Assembly: GCA_023228285.1 (NCBI GenBank)
Contig: JALOBM010000041.1
Span: 1-18,936 of the forward strand
Length of the DNA: 18,936 nt
Direction: 5' to 3'
DNA from: Candidatus Cloacimonadota bacterium
GTDB lineage: Bacteria; Cloacimonadota; Cloacimonadia; Cloacimonadales; Cloacimonadaceae
Shown: positions 9,363 through 16,521 of the stretch, piece after piece
How the letters are laid out: each line of letters opens with the position of its first letter
Numbering within the stretch: the stretch's first letter is position 1
Made by a program: the position numbers and the translations under genes
The notes under the pieces: model-generated
Databases searched by the model: none
What the model saw: only the letters and a program-made list of their open reading frames with translations
What the model was told of the DNA's origin: nothing

Positions 9363-9430
9363 ATTGAAGTCCGCTTAATTTATAACATATAGGTATACAA
9401 TAAGACACATAAGGTCAAATGGACTTCAAT
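9363..9430. repeat. 68-base element bounded by perfect 10-bp inverted repeats
   Basis: ATTGAAGTCC at 9363-9372 is the exact reverse complement of GGACTTCAAT at 9421-9430. The 48 bases between are AT-rich. Pairing cannot extend beyond the arms on the outside (T against C). No target-site duplication is visible next to the arms. It could be a small MITE-like remnant, a structured RNA or a bidirectional stop signal. One copy in the window does not decide. Confidence 0.5.
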
Positions 9431-9449
9431 CGCATTATCCAAGTTAAAC

Positions 9450-9700
9450 TTAGTGTAGTAATCTCAGTATTGCCACAGCGACCGAAGGGAACTTCTGAAT
9501 CTGCGTGATATTCATCCCCTCTATATCAAGCATTTCCGAAGCAGATATAAAGCTGTTATCATTCAGTGCCCGCTCGATGATAACCCGATAATAACTGGTT
9601 CAAGTATAGATAAACCAGAGGAGGAATAAAGCTCTAGAGCTATTCGGTAGATTATCTGCCAAATTTGGGTGTGGCTGTCCAGTAGCAAAACGTCATTCAT
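9450..9700 (-). pseudogene. Possible frameshifted remnant of a small protein gene
   Basis: On the minus strand an ATG at 9698-9700 opens a 45-residue frame (MNDVLLLDSHTQIWQIIYRI at its start) that stops at 9563. A second frame, open from 9599 to a TAA at 9450-9452, encodes 49 residues without an initiator, including SASEMLDIEGMNITQIQKFP. The two overlap at 9563-9599 in different frames, so a single frameshift there would join them into about 85 residues with protein-like composition. I recognise no family. It lies just downstream of, and on the same strand as, the asparagine-synthetase-like gene. It could equally be chance; no ribosome binding site is evident. Confidence 0.22.
9630..9641. repeat. 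Perfect 12-bp palindrome
   Basis: AGCTCTAGAGCT at 9630-9641 is self-complementary across all 12 bases. It lies just downstream of an AGGAGG at 9619-9624 that has no start codon behind it. It could be a protein-binding site or a remnant. There is no spacer loop, so it is not a good RNA hairpin. Confidence 0.4.
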
Positions 9701-9742
9701 GCCTTGACGAGTCACAGAGGTGAGGGCAGCATTTTGGACTAT

Positions 9743-11314
9743 TCATAGTTCATAAATCGCACGTAAAGCCTGTATCGCATTTATCTGACAGCGTAACAGG
9801 GGGCGACGGGGATCAATAAAATCCGGATACTGAAGATCATCCCTAAGATAGCTATTTACCTTTTCTGAGGCATATTGGATGGGATTACGATATGGGGCAA
9901 AGCGTCCGTAGCGGATGTTCATAATCTCTCCAAACACGATGCGCAGCAGTTTGTTACGGATTCGCATCGGAATGTTGAAATCCCGAAAGGCGGGGAGTGG
10001 AATCGGAAGGTACTTTTGGCGATATATATACCAAAGCTTCCTGCCCACCAGCAGATGAAGCGGGACTTTCGCCCAAAAATCCATAAGCTCAGCATCCCAC
10101 AAGGGCAAACACCACTGGTAACCAAAATATTCATAGACACGCACCGAATTCACGATGAATTTCGCCTGCCGCTCACAGATATTCCAATCCATGCAAAGCA
10201 TCGCAGTCCAACGAGCATCCGCTTCTTTGGGGATATCGATGGTCTCTTTTATCCTTTGGGCAAATCTCTCGTGCCACAGTGGTGATAAATCTCGCCACAG
10301 ACTGTAATGCTGTTTGCTAATCTGCCCGATAATCTCTGCATCGCTGAAGCTCTCTTGTTCCATGTACAGTGGCGGCATGTGAGCGCCTTGCAGCAGATCC
10401 GCAGAATGACCGGGGATAAACACGCTATCGGCTGGAATCAAGCCTTTCTTTTGCATGTCCCGCACTGCATGCCAATCCTGGATATGAGCGCTGGATACAG
10501 CATTTACAGCGTGTTTATAATGCTGCTTACGCTCTTCCGAGAAATATACCTGAAACCAGCTATCCCGGCTGTGCTCGGCAAATATCCACGGAATTTGCAG
10601 GTATTTTGCCACTTTTTGGGAAATGCGAACTTCCGGGCTCGTTTTGGCATCGTATGTGAAGCAGAATATCTTGGGATACTGCGCTTGTTTAAGAAGATAG
10701 GCAATCAGGCGGGAGTCGTATCCACCGCTCAAAGGTATTACCGCAGGGCGTCCTTCAAGCGAGTGTATTAACCTGTTTATTGCTTGTTGATGCAGTACAT
10801 GCAGCCTTTGGCACAGCTCTTCCGTGCTGCTGTCGCTAACTTCTGGCTGAACGTATGTATAATACCGTTGCAGCCGCGGCATTTCTCCCTTGTTGATCAG
10901 CAGATAACTGGCTGCCGGGATTTGTTTTACATTAGGGTCCAAAGTCTCATCCCGGCACACATATCCCGTCATCAAAAATTCTGCTAATATCATGGGATCA
11001 CCGGATTTGAGGGTATCGATATCCAGATGATGTAAGGCTTCGCTACTATCTGCCACATTGCCCTCACAGTCCCAAAACAGCGGGATGGAACGGATGCGAT
11101 CCACTGCGGCCAATACATAGTCCTTCCCCTCGATCACCATCGCGAAACAACCATTTGCCTTCTGTAACTCGGCTTCTATCTCCGGGATGCTTTTTCCCTC
11201 GCTAAAGCGTTGAAATATATCACTTAGATCTGCCTTATTGCCCTCATCATCATAGAGATAACCTATAAAATGAAGGTTCGAGAGCTGTTCCCAGCCGCTT
11301 TTACTTTTTATCAT
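9743..11314 (-). CDS. Asparagine-synthetase-like amide-forming protein lacking the glutaminase cysteine
   Basis: The 523-residue protein has the two-part layout of class II asparagine synthetases. Residues about 10-150 resemble the glutamine amidotransferase fold (GCFAMVIEGKDYVLAAVDRI, IPAASYLLI), and residues about 165-523 the ATP-pyrophosphatase synthetase domain, with the PP-loop SGGYDSR at 196-202 and PGHSADLLQG at 301-310 in place of the usual SGxGADELFGG. The N-terminus (MIKSKSGW) has no Cys2, the nucleophile of glutamine hydrolysis, so it should not release ammonia from glutamine. Such homologues occur in O-antigen and capsule clusters and among intramolecular amide formers such as beta-lactam synthetase. 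Here it starts with no spacer after the flippase stop codon and is the last gene of the glycan operon. I infer ATP-dependent amidation of a sugar acid or another amide ligation; the substrate is unknown. Confidence 0.82.
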   Translation of the reverse strand: MIKSKSGWEQLSNLHFIGYLYDDEGNKADLSDIFQRFSEGKSIPEIEAELQKANGCFAMVIEGKDYVLAAVDRIRSIPLFWDCEGNVADSSEALHHLDIDTLKSGDPMILAEFLMTGYVCRDETLDPNVKQIPAASYLLINKGEMPRLQRYYTYVQPEVSDSSTEELCQRLHVLHQQAINRLIHSLEGRPAVIPLSGGYDSRLIAYLLKQAQYPKIFCFTYDAKTSPEVRISQKVAKYLQIPWIFAEHSRDSWFQVYFSEERKQHYKHAVNAVSSAHIQDWHAVRDMQKKGLIPADSVFIPGHSADLLQGAHMPPLYMEQESFSDAEIIGQISKQHYSLWRDLSPLWHERFAQRIKETIDIPKEADARWTAMLCMDWNICERQAKFIVNSVRVYEYFGYQWCLPLWDAELMDFWAKVPLHLLVGRKLWYIYRQKYLPIPLPAFRDFNIPMRIRNKLLRIVFGEIMNIRYGRFAPYRNPIQYASEKVNSYLRDDLQYPDFIDPRRPLLRCQINAIQALRAIYEL

Positions 11315-12583
11315 TTACGTCTCAGATTGAGCAGTATGGCAAGATCGGTGGGTTGGCAGCATCATCTCTTTTATGCTGAAGCCATCGCCAACTTTCAGAA
11401 TTACCAGATAGTAGATTCCATAAAGGATGTAGGAGATACTGGATGCAAATGCTGCGCCCTGGCTTCCCCAAAGGGGGATGAAGACCATATTCAGGATGAT
11501 GTTTAGGATCAGGCAGCCAAGAGTGATGTATAGATGTACTTTGGGCCTTCCGGAGCAGAAAAACCATGGAGAGACCACTTTGGGAATGCAGGCAAAGAGG
11601 ATGCCGGGCAAGAGGATCAGCATCAGACGTGTCGCCAAAGCGTAATCCGCTCCATATACCCAGGGGATTAGCAGACTGCCGGGGATTGCTATGAGACACA
11701 AGCCAATGCAGATGCTGAAGCTGATGCGGTTTGTGCGTGCCAAAAGCTCCTTGCCGTCATCTCCTTCAGGAAGGTTGAAGAGCCTACCCGTGAGGGCGAT
11801 ATTGATGGAATTGGGCAATAAAAACATCAGTTCGGCAATAGTTACGGCGATGGTGTAGATTCCCAGGTCTTCCGTGCCCAGATAGTTCTTGATCATGATC
11901 TGATCTACCCTGTAATGCATGTAAGAAAACAGCGCAGAGGCCCAGGACACACTACCATAGGCGAATTCCATCTTTATAAGGGGAATCGATATCCCAGCAG
12001 AGTAGTTTTCTTTCAGCTTGATTTGGATGAGAATGAACCATAATAGCAAGGCAATTACCGTAGTGAAGAAGAATGATTGTACGGTCAGCATGCCCAACAG
12101 CCACAGCAGGACTATCACCCCGCTTTTCACAAAGAAGGATATCAATCCGATCTGATTGTTCAGAATGATGCGTTCGTCACCAGTTAGCCACGCTTGATGG
12201 TGCCCGATAAAGAAGTAGGATACCATCATCACCAGGCCGCCGATTACCATTAGCCAATTGTAATCCTGCATTATAATCCCGAAGTATTTCAGCAAGATCA
12301 CTACTGTTATGAAAAACACGGAGAGGAAGCCTAAAACATTCATGTTTGTACTGTAGATCACCATCCGCTCGACGTTGCTCCGTTTCTGATGGAAGGCTGC
12401 AGCGGATGTGATGCCCAGATGTCCAAAATTGCCCAATAGGGTGAATATCAGGATGATGTAGGCTACATAACCCTGGCGTACAGGCCCCAACGCCCGGGCA
12501 ACTACTATGCCGGTCACTACTCCAAAGATGATCTTCAGAGCTTGCGTAAAGAGGTTGTGACCTATGTTTTTCCTGTAGCCCAT
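11315..12583 (-). CDS. Wzx-type polysaccharide flippase (MATE/MOP-like exporter)
   Basis: This 422-residue polytopic membrane protein has about 12 hydrophobic spans through most of its length. It opens with NLFTQALKIIFGVVTGIVVARALGPVRQGYVA, read here in pieces: a first helix, then the conserved ARALGPVRQG that is typical of lipopolysaccharide and oligosaccharide flippases. Other family-like traits are YRVDQIMIKNYLGTEDLGIYTIA in the middle (an Arg/Asp pair and LG..DLGIY) and a late GSQGAAFASSISY. It should turn undecaprenyl-linked glycan units across the inner membrane. It begins 6 bases after the ruvB stop and abuts the asparagine-synthetase-like gene with no spacer, so the two probably work on the same glycan. 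No polymerase (Wzy) or ligase gene is in the window. Confidence 0.87.
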   Translation of the reverse strand: MGYRKNIGHNLFTQALKIIFGVVTGIVVARALGPVRQGYVAYIILIFTLLGNFGHLGITSAAAFHQKRSNVERMVIYSTNMNVLGFLSVFFITVVILLKYFGIIMQDYNWLMVIGGLVMMVSYFFIGHHQAWLTGDERIILNNQIGLISFFVKSGVIVLLWLLGMLTVQSFFFTTVIALLLWFILIQIKLKENYSAGISIPLIKMEFAYGSVSWASALFSYMHYRVDQIMIKNYLGTEDLGIYTIAVTIAELMFLLPNSINIALTGRLFNLPEGDDGKELLARTNRISFSICIGLCLIAIPGSLLIPWVYGADYALATRLMLILLPGILFACIPKVVSPWFFCSGRPKVHLYITLGCLILNIILNMVFIPLWGSQGAAFASSISYILYGIYYLVILKVGDGFSIKEMMLPTHRSCHTAQSET

Positions 12584-12589
12584 GTATCT

Positions 12590-13606
12590 CTAAAATATCT
12601 CAGCTTGTTCCGCGATGGGGCTGAGACCCAGGTGGCGATAGGCTTTGAAAGTAACCTTGCGACCCTGTGTAGTACGCTCCAAAAAGCCCTGCTGCACCAG
12701 ATAAGGCTCAAATATCTCCTCGATGGTTCCGGAATCCTCGCCGATGGCGGTAGCAATGGTCTTGATGCCTACCGGACCGCCACGGTAGTTCTCTATGATA
12801 GTTGCCAATATGCGTTTATCCATCTCATCCAATCCTGCATGATCCACCTGCAGCATCGTGAGAGCAGCATTGGCTATCTCCAGTGTGATGATGCCGTCTC
12901 CTCTGATCTGGGCATAATCCCGTACCCGGCGCAACAAGCGATTGGCGATGCGTGGCGTACCCCGGCTGCGGCGTGCCAACTCTTGCACTCCTTGCTCATC
13001 GGTGGGAATGTTTAAGAGCATGGCAGAGCGTTTGATGATGCGCTCGATGGATGCCTGGTCGTAATAATCCAACCTCAGTACAATACCAAAACGGTCTCTC
13101 AATGGCGGTGTCAGCAATCCGGCGCGAGTGGTGGCCCCTATCAAAGTGAAAGGCTCGATGGGTATCTTCAGCGTGCGTGACGAAGGTCCGCTATCCAGAA
13201 TGATCTCCATCTCGTAGTCTTCCATGGCAGGATAGATGTACTCTTCAATCACGTGTGAGAGACGGTGGATTTCATCGATGAAAAGTGCTTCCTGCCTGCC
13301 CAGATTGGTGAGTATGCCCGCCAAATCCGATGGTTTTTCGATTACAGGACCGCTGGATACTGTGATGTTTACCCCCATTTCACGGGCAATTATGGATGCC
13401 AGTGTGGTCTTGCCCAGTCCGGGAGGGCCATAAAACAGTACATGATCCAACGGTTCACCCCTCAGGCGGGCTGCTTGGATGCTGATGTCCAGCTGTTCTT
13501 TGATGTGATTCTGTCCTACAAAGTCACTTAAAGTTCGCGGTCTCAGTGCGTGGTCAAATTCAGTTTCATCCGTTTGTAGGGCGGGATTGTTTATTCTTTC
13601 CAGCAT
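12590..13606 (-). CDS. ruvB: Holliday junction branch-migration helicase RuvB
   Basis: The 338-residue AAA+ motor drives branch migration of Holliday junctions with RuvA. The family pattern is complete: N-terminal [12 protein letters not shown], Walker A GPPGLGKT 60-67, Walker B LFIDEIH 108-114, sensor 1 GATT 157-160, PLRDRFG 168-174 with the arginine-finger candidate Arg170, sensor 2 [16 protein letters not shown], and a C-terminal winged-helix segment ([29 protein letters not shown]). Length is typical. It begins one base after the upstream secreted-protein gene and ends 6 bases before the flippase gene, so it sits inside an otherwise glycan-directed operon. ruvA and ruvC are not in the window. 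The ribosome binding site is weak (AGAAG), consistent with translational coupling. Confidence 0.97.
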   Translation of the reverse strand: MLERINNPALQTDETEFDHALRPRTLSDFVGQNHIKEQLDISIQAARLRGEPLDHVLFYGPPGLGKTTLASIIAREMGVNITVSSGPVIEKPSDLAGILTNLGRQEALFIDEIHRLSHVIEEYIYPAMEDYEMEIILDSGPSSRTLKIPIEPFTLIGATTRAGLLTPPLRDRFGIVLRLDYYDQASIERIIKRSAMLLNIPTDEQGVQELARRSRGTPRIANRLLRRVRDYAQIRGDGIITLEIANAALTMLQVDHAGLDEMDKRILATIIENYRGGPVGIKTIATAIGEDSGTIEEIFEPYLVQQGFLERTTQGRKVTFKAYRHLGLSPIAEQAEIF

Positions 13607-13607
13607 G

Positions 13608-14060
13608 TTACTTCTGTTTGTATGGAGGAATCACGAGCGGTTCATCCAAGAGCTTGATCAGGTTTGTTCCTTCCGGGATGACTATTTGCCAGCCTTTGGT
13701 CTGTCCGCTGGCTTTATGGGTCAGCATCATGTGCATCGTGTCTCCGGCCTGCCATTGGCGTTTGAAATTGCCCAATTGGATACTTACTATCACGGTTTTG
13801 GAAAACTTCATACCGTCTCCAACTTCTTTGATGGCAATAGTATGAATGGGATGCGTTTCGGTGGAGATTACTTCATCGGGATTGGCCTGCATCCATGCAC
13901 GCAGTACATACTCGTTTGCACTTTTCTTCTCTGTGGCTGTCACCACGGGATTGCTGCCATCGTTCAGTACCAGTTTCTGCACGTAAACGCGAGGAATCGT
14001 TATCCCTGCAAGGCTAAAAGCCAAGAGTACGAAAGAGAGTACTACAATGAATTTCTTCAA
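13608..14060 (-). CDS. Small secreted protein with a beta-sandwich-like repeat, TTG start
   Basis: The 150-residue protein begins at TTG 14058-14060. AGGAGG at 14067-14072, six bases upstream, and an immediate signal peptide ([17 protein letters not shown]) decide the start. The mature part, about 130 residues, is strand-rich. It contains the spaced pattern [13 protein letters not shown] ... [19 protein letters not shown], that is Trp, Pro-x-Glu-Val, Gly-Asn-Phe, Trp-x-x-Gly-Asp. This resembles a beta-sandwich segment I associate with secreted Cloacimonadota-type proteins; that is a memory-based resemblance and not a database result. There is no lipobox cysteine and no sorting tail. It probably acts in the periplasm or outside the cell. 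It lies between the glycosyltransferase gene (10-base gap) and ruvB (1-base gap). Confidence 0.72.
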   Translation of the reverse strand: MKKFIVVLSFVLLAFSLAGITIPRVYVQKLVLNDGSNPVVTATEKKSANEYVLRAWMQANPDEVISTETHPIHTIAIKEVGDGMKFSKTVIVSIQLGNFKRQWQAGDTMHMMLTHKASGQTKGWQIVIPEGTNLIKLLDEPLVIPPYKQK

Positions 14061-14066
14061 GATCTG

Positions 14067-14072
14067 CCTCCT
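14067..14072 (-). promoter_or_regulatory. Strong ribosome binding site that decides a TTG start
   Basis: AGGAGG on the minus strand lies 6 bases before the TTG of the secreted-protein gene and overlaps the TAG stop codon of the upstream glycosyltransferase. A full consensus site paired with a weak start codon supports TTG as the true initiator and suggests stop-and-reload translation between the two genes. Confidence 0.75.
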
Positions 14073-14787
14073 AATGCAGTGTGCCCAGTATTTTACGGAA
14101 CTGCAGGTGCCATACCATCCAGGCTGCTTCCCATACGATATGTCTGTTCATTTTGGATACACCGTTGATGCGCTCGGTAAAGACAATGGGAATCTCCTTG
14201 ATGCGGAAACCCTTTGCCCAAGTACGAAAGTTCATCTCGATCTGGAAAGCATAGCCATCAGAGAGAATTTTGTCCAGGTTTATGCTTTCCAATACTTTGC
14301 GCCGGAAGCATTTGAATCCGGCAGTGGGATCTTTGATGGGCATGGATGTGATGATCCTGACATACTTTGAGGCAAAATAGCTGATCAACAGACGTTTGAA
14401 AGGCCAGTTGATGATGTTTACACCGTTTGAATACCGAGAGCCAATCACGAGGTCATATTTCTGCGCAGCTTCTATAAGGCGCGGGACATCGTCCGGATTG
14501 TGCGAAAAATCGGCATCCATCTCCATAATGTATTCAAAGCCGCTATCCAAAGCGTATTTAAAGCCGGTAACATAAGCTGAGCCCAATCCCATTTTTCTGG
14601 GTCTCTCAATCAAATGGATTCTGTTTTCCTGCTCCATCATCCGTTTCACTACCCCGGCAGTCCCATCCGGGCTATTGTCGTCCAGCACCAGGATTTCCAG
14701 ATCCGGATTGTTCTTCAGCAATATGCCCAGCAGGCATTCGATGTTTTCTACTTCGTTGTAAGTGGGTATTATTACCAGAGTTTTCAT
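14071..14787 (-). CDS. Polyprenyl-phosphate glycosyltransferase, Dpm1-type GT2
   Basis: The 238-residue GT-A enzyme would move mannose, glucose or a related sugar from a nucleotide donor to undecaprenyl phosphate at the inner face of the cytoplasmic membrane. Signatures are IIPTYNEVENI (6-16), LDDNSPDGT (35-43), the metal-binding Asp91-x-Asp93 within MDADFSHNPDDVP, GSRYSNG (116-122), KDPTAGFKCFRR (152-163) and LSDGYAFQIEM (175-185). These separate the Dpm1 branch from general GT2 enzymes. It has no C-terminal membrane helices, like the soluble single-domain Dpm1 form. Its ATG overlaps the stop codon of the acyltransferase gene (TAATG at 14785-14789). In this operon it probably supplies a lipid-linked sugar for the glycan the flippase handles. 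Confidence 0.88.
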   Translation of the reverse strand: MKTLVIIPTYNEVENIECLLGILLKNNPDLEILVLDDNSPDGTAGVVKRMMEQENRIHLIERPRKMGLGSAYVTGFKYALDSGFEYIMEMDADFSHNPDDVPRLIEAAQKYDLVIGSRYSNGVNIINWPFKRLLISYFASKYVRIITSMPIKDPTAGFKCFRRKVLESINLDKILSDGYAFQIEMNFRTWAKGFRIKEIPIVFTERINGVSKMNRHIVWEAAWMVWHLQFRKILGTLH

Positions 14788-15539
14788 TACTTATCCATAT
14801 TATTCTTTAGCAGTTGGGATTCCGGCACATTGCGAAACGCCTTGGCGGGGTTGCCAACCATGATCTTGCCTGCTTCTACATCCCGGGTGACAACCGCTCC
14901 TGCAGCCACTGTGCCGTCTGTGGCGATGGTCTTTCCGGGAAGGATGGTGGCATTCACACCGATGCGGGCACCGCTTTTCATGGTGATGCCCTGGAAGTGT
15001 TTAAAGCGTTCTGGATCGCGAGCCATATAGTTATCATTACTGGTGGCAACGCAGGGCGCCACAAAACAGTAATCTTCAATCTTCGAATATGCGGTAATAT
15101 AGGAGTTTGTCTCGAATTTGTTGCGAGAACCTATCTCAACATAGTTTTCGATGGTTACGTTGCGTCCGATGATGTTCAAATCGCCTATTTTCACATTTTC
15201 GCGAATGGTGACCATATCCGCTATCAGATTGCGTTCACCGATCTCACTTTGCACATATATCACCACATTCGCACCGATTTGACAATAGCTGCCGATCTTT
15301 GCCGGAGCCAGGTTTTCGGGAATCTTGAATATGCTGCGCGGAGAGGAAAGAGGTTTCTTGCCGATTATCACATTGTCATCGATGCGCACATTTGCTCCGA
15401 TGACACTATTGGCGTGAATAACTACATTGTGGCCTATCAGGCAGTTATCGCCTATTGTCACGTTTTCCAGTATCACGCTGTTGAAACCGATCGTAACATC
15501 TTTTCCTAAGCTGGCACTGCAATCTATATGATGGTTCAT
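14787..15539 (-). CDS. Left-handed beta-helix acyl- or acetyltransferase (hexapeptide repeats)
   Basis: The 250-residue protein is built almost wholly of hexapeptide repeats ([LIV]-G-x-x-x-x), for example VTIGFNSVILENVTIGDNCL at 16-34. It should form a trimeric left-handed parallel beta-helix that transfers an acyl group from CoA or ACP. A loop break at about 62-80 (KPLSSPRSIFKIPENLAP) and a second around 165-180 with SNDNYMARDPERF interrupt the coils. The second, plus the closing GNPAKAFR at 229-236, points to sugar N-acetyltransferases of the WbpD/WlbB kind more than to LpxA or LpxD. GGAGG at 15544-15548 lies 4 bases before the ATG. It is the first gene of the minus-strand operon, divergent from the recombinase gene. 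The exact sugar and acyl donor cannot be read from sequence. Confidence 0.84.
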   Translation of the reverse strand: MNHHIDCSASLGKDVTIGFNSVILENVTIGDNCLIGHNVVIHANSVIGANVRIDDNVIIGKKPLSSPRSIFKIPENLAPAKIGSYCQIGANVVIYVQSEIGERNLIADMVTIRENVKIGDLNIIGRNVTIENYVEIGSRNKFETNSYITAYSKIEDYCFVAPCVATSNDNYMARDPERFKHFQGITMKSGARIGVNATILPGKTIATDGTVAAGAVVTRDVEAGKIMVGNPAKAFRNVPESQLLKNNMDK

Positions 15540-15630
15540 ATTACCTCCATTTCACTTGAGCAAGTTTTCTATAGACAAGGATTAAGGCAAGCAAAAAATG
15601 TGCATAGCAGTAGATAAGGAGTTTTTTTGC
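15540..15630. promoter_or_regulatory. Divergent promoter region of the glycan operon and the recombinase gene
   Basis: These 91 bases lie between two divergent start codons and must carry promoters for both sides unless transcription enters from elsewhere. Minus-strand elements are GGAGG at 15544-15548 and a weak TATAGA-like -10 upstream of it. For the plus strand, AAGGAG at 15616-15621 serves the recombinase. No confident -35/-10 pair was found in either direction. Confidence 0.4.
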
Positions 15631-16521
15631 ATGAAAGAGTGGATTGAAAAACACAGGCAATACCTGAAATTGGAGGGTAAAAGTCAGCATACTCTGGATG
15701 CCTATCAGAGCGATTTGGAACAGTTTGCCAGCTTCTTGCTGGAGTCCTTTCAACTGCAAAATCCAGCCGATATTCAAAAGCTCCACATCCGCGCCTTCCT
15801 GCAGTGGCTTTCCGGTTTGCCGGATTGCAACCGCAGCCTAGCTCGCAAACTTGCCTCCTTGAACTCATGGTTCAAATTTCTGAAATACCGGGGACTTAGA
15901 AGCGATAACCCGATGCGCGGGATTCGTAGGCCGAAGTTTGAGATTCCCCTGGCAAAGGTCTTCAGCGAAGAAGAGATGGAACTGCTCCTAAAAATACCAG
16001 ATACTTCAGACATCTTTGGTATCAGAAACCTGGCAATGCTGGAGCTGCTCTACAGCTGCGGCCTGCGTTTGATGGAATTGGCAAATCTCAGCCTGGAGGA
16101 TATCGACTTTCGCCGCCGGATAATCCGGGTAATGGGCAAGGGCAAAAAACAAAGAATGATTCCCGTGGGATCAAAGGCCTTTGACGCTTTGAAACAGTAT
16201 CTGGAAAAGAGAAATATGCTGGTTTATGAATACAGCTCCAACCGCGTTTTTCTCACCAAATCCGGCAAAGATTTTGACCGGACGCAACTGAACAGAATTC
16301 TCTCCCGCTACCTGGATCTTATCGCACGGGATAAGGGCTACTCTCCGCACACTATCCGGCACTCCTTTGCCACTCATTTACTCTCCAGAGGTGCAGAATT
16401 GCGTGTCATTCAGGAAATGCTGGGGCATTCCAAACTCTCCACCACCGAGATCTACACTCACCTTACTCTGGAAGAGATCAAAGAAGCCTATGAAAAGGGG
16501 CATCCGCGCAGCAAGGAATAG
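15631..16521 (+). CDS. XerC/XerD-family tyrosine recombinase
   Basis: The 296-residue protein matches Xer recombinases in length and in all catalytic residues: Arg146 (SCGLRLMEL), Lys170 (GKGKKQRMIP), His240 and Arg243 (HTIRHSFATHLL), His266 (MLGHSKLSTT) and the nucleophile Tyr275 (EIYTHLT). Residues about 1-90 form the SAM-like core-binding domain. ATG 15631 is preferred over an in-frame ATG at 15598 because AAGGAG (15616-15621) lies 9 bases before it and the protein then starts like other Xer proteins. The housekeeping role is resolution of chromosome dimers at dif with a partner recombinase and FtsK. C-terminal HPRSKE resembles both XerC and XerD, so I do not choose. There is no integrated element or attachment site beside it, which argues against a phage integrase. 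Confidence 0.9.
   Translation: MKEWIEKHRQYLKLEGKSQHTLDAYQSDLEQFASFLLESFQLQNPADIQKLHIRAFLQWLSGLPDCNRSLARKLASLNSWFKFLKYRGLRSDNPMRGIRRPKFEIPLAKVFSEEEMELLLKIPDTSDIFGIRNLAMLELLYSCGLRLMELANLSLEDIDFRRRIIRVMGKGKKQRMIPVGSKAFDALKQYLEKRNMLVYEYSSNRVFLTKSGKDFDRTQLNRILSRYLDLIARDKGYSPHTIRHSFATHLLSRGAELRVIQEMLGHSKLSTTEIYTHLTLEEIKEAYEKGHPRSKE

Larger units (their letters stand above)
9261..9742. other. Convergent intergenic region without an intact gene
   Basis: This 482-base stretch separates the converging plus and minus operons and is AT-richer than its neighbours. It contains a perfect 10-bp inverted repeat (arms 9363-9372 and 9421-9430), a smaller repeat CTGGTT/AACCAG (9595-9600 and 9613-9618), a 12-bp palindrome at 9630-9641, and two overlapping short minus-strand open frames that may be a decayed gene. 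A weak plus-strand promoter-like pair is present (TTGAAG 9364-9369, TATAGG 9388-9393). No hairpin followed by a T-run is seen, so I call no intrinsic terminator. I see no tRNA, riboswitch or tandem repeat. Confidence 0.6.

Noticed and set aside
9595..9618. CTGGTT/AACCAG inverted repeat as the terminator of the glycan operon
   Set aside because: The stem has only 6 pairs with a 12-base loop, and there is no T-run on either strand.
14814..15509. Plus-strand open frame of 231 residues opposite the hexapeptide-repeat acyltransferase
   Set aside because: The repeat periodicity of the minus-strand gene is decisive. The plus frame only mirrors it.
15598..15630. Earlier ATG start of the recombinase
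   Set aside because: It adds 11 residues not typical of Xer proteins and contains the AAGGAG that serves ATG 15631.
15631..16521. Recombinase as the integrase of a mobile island or phase-variation switch for the glycan operon
   Set aside because: The sequence is of housekeeping Xer type. No invertible repeats or attachment-like direct repeats flank the divergent promoter region.
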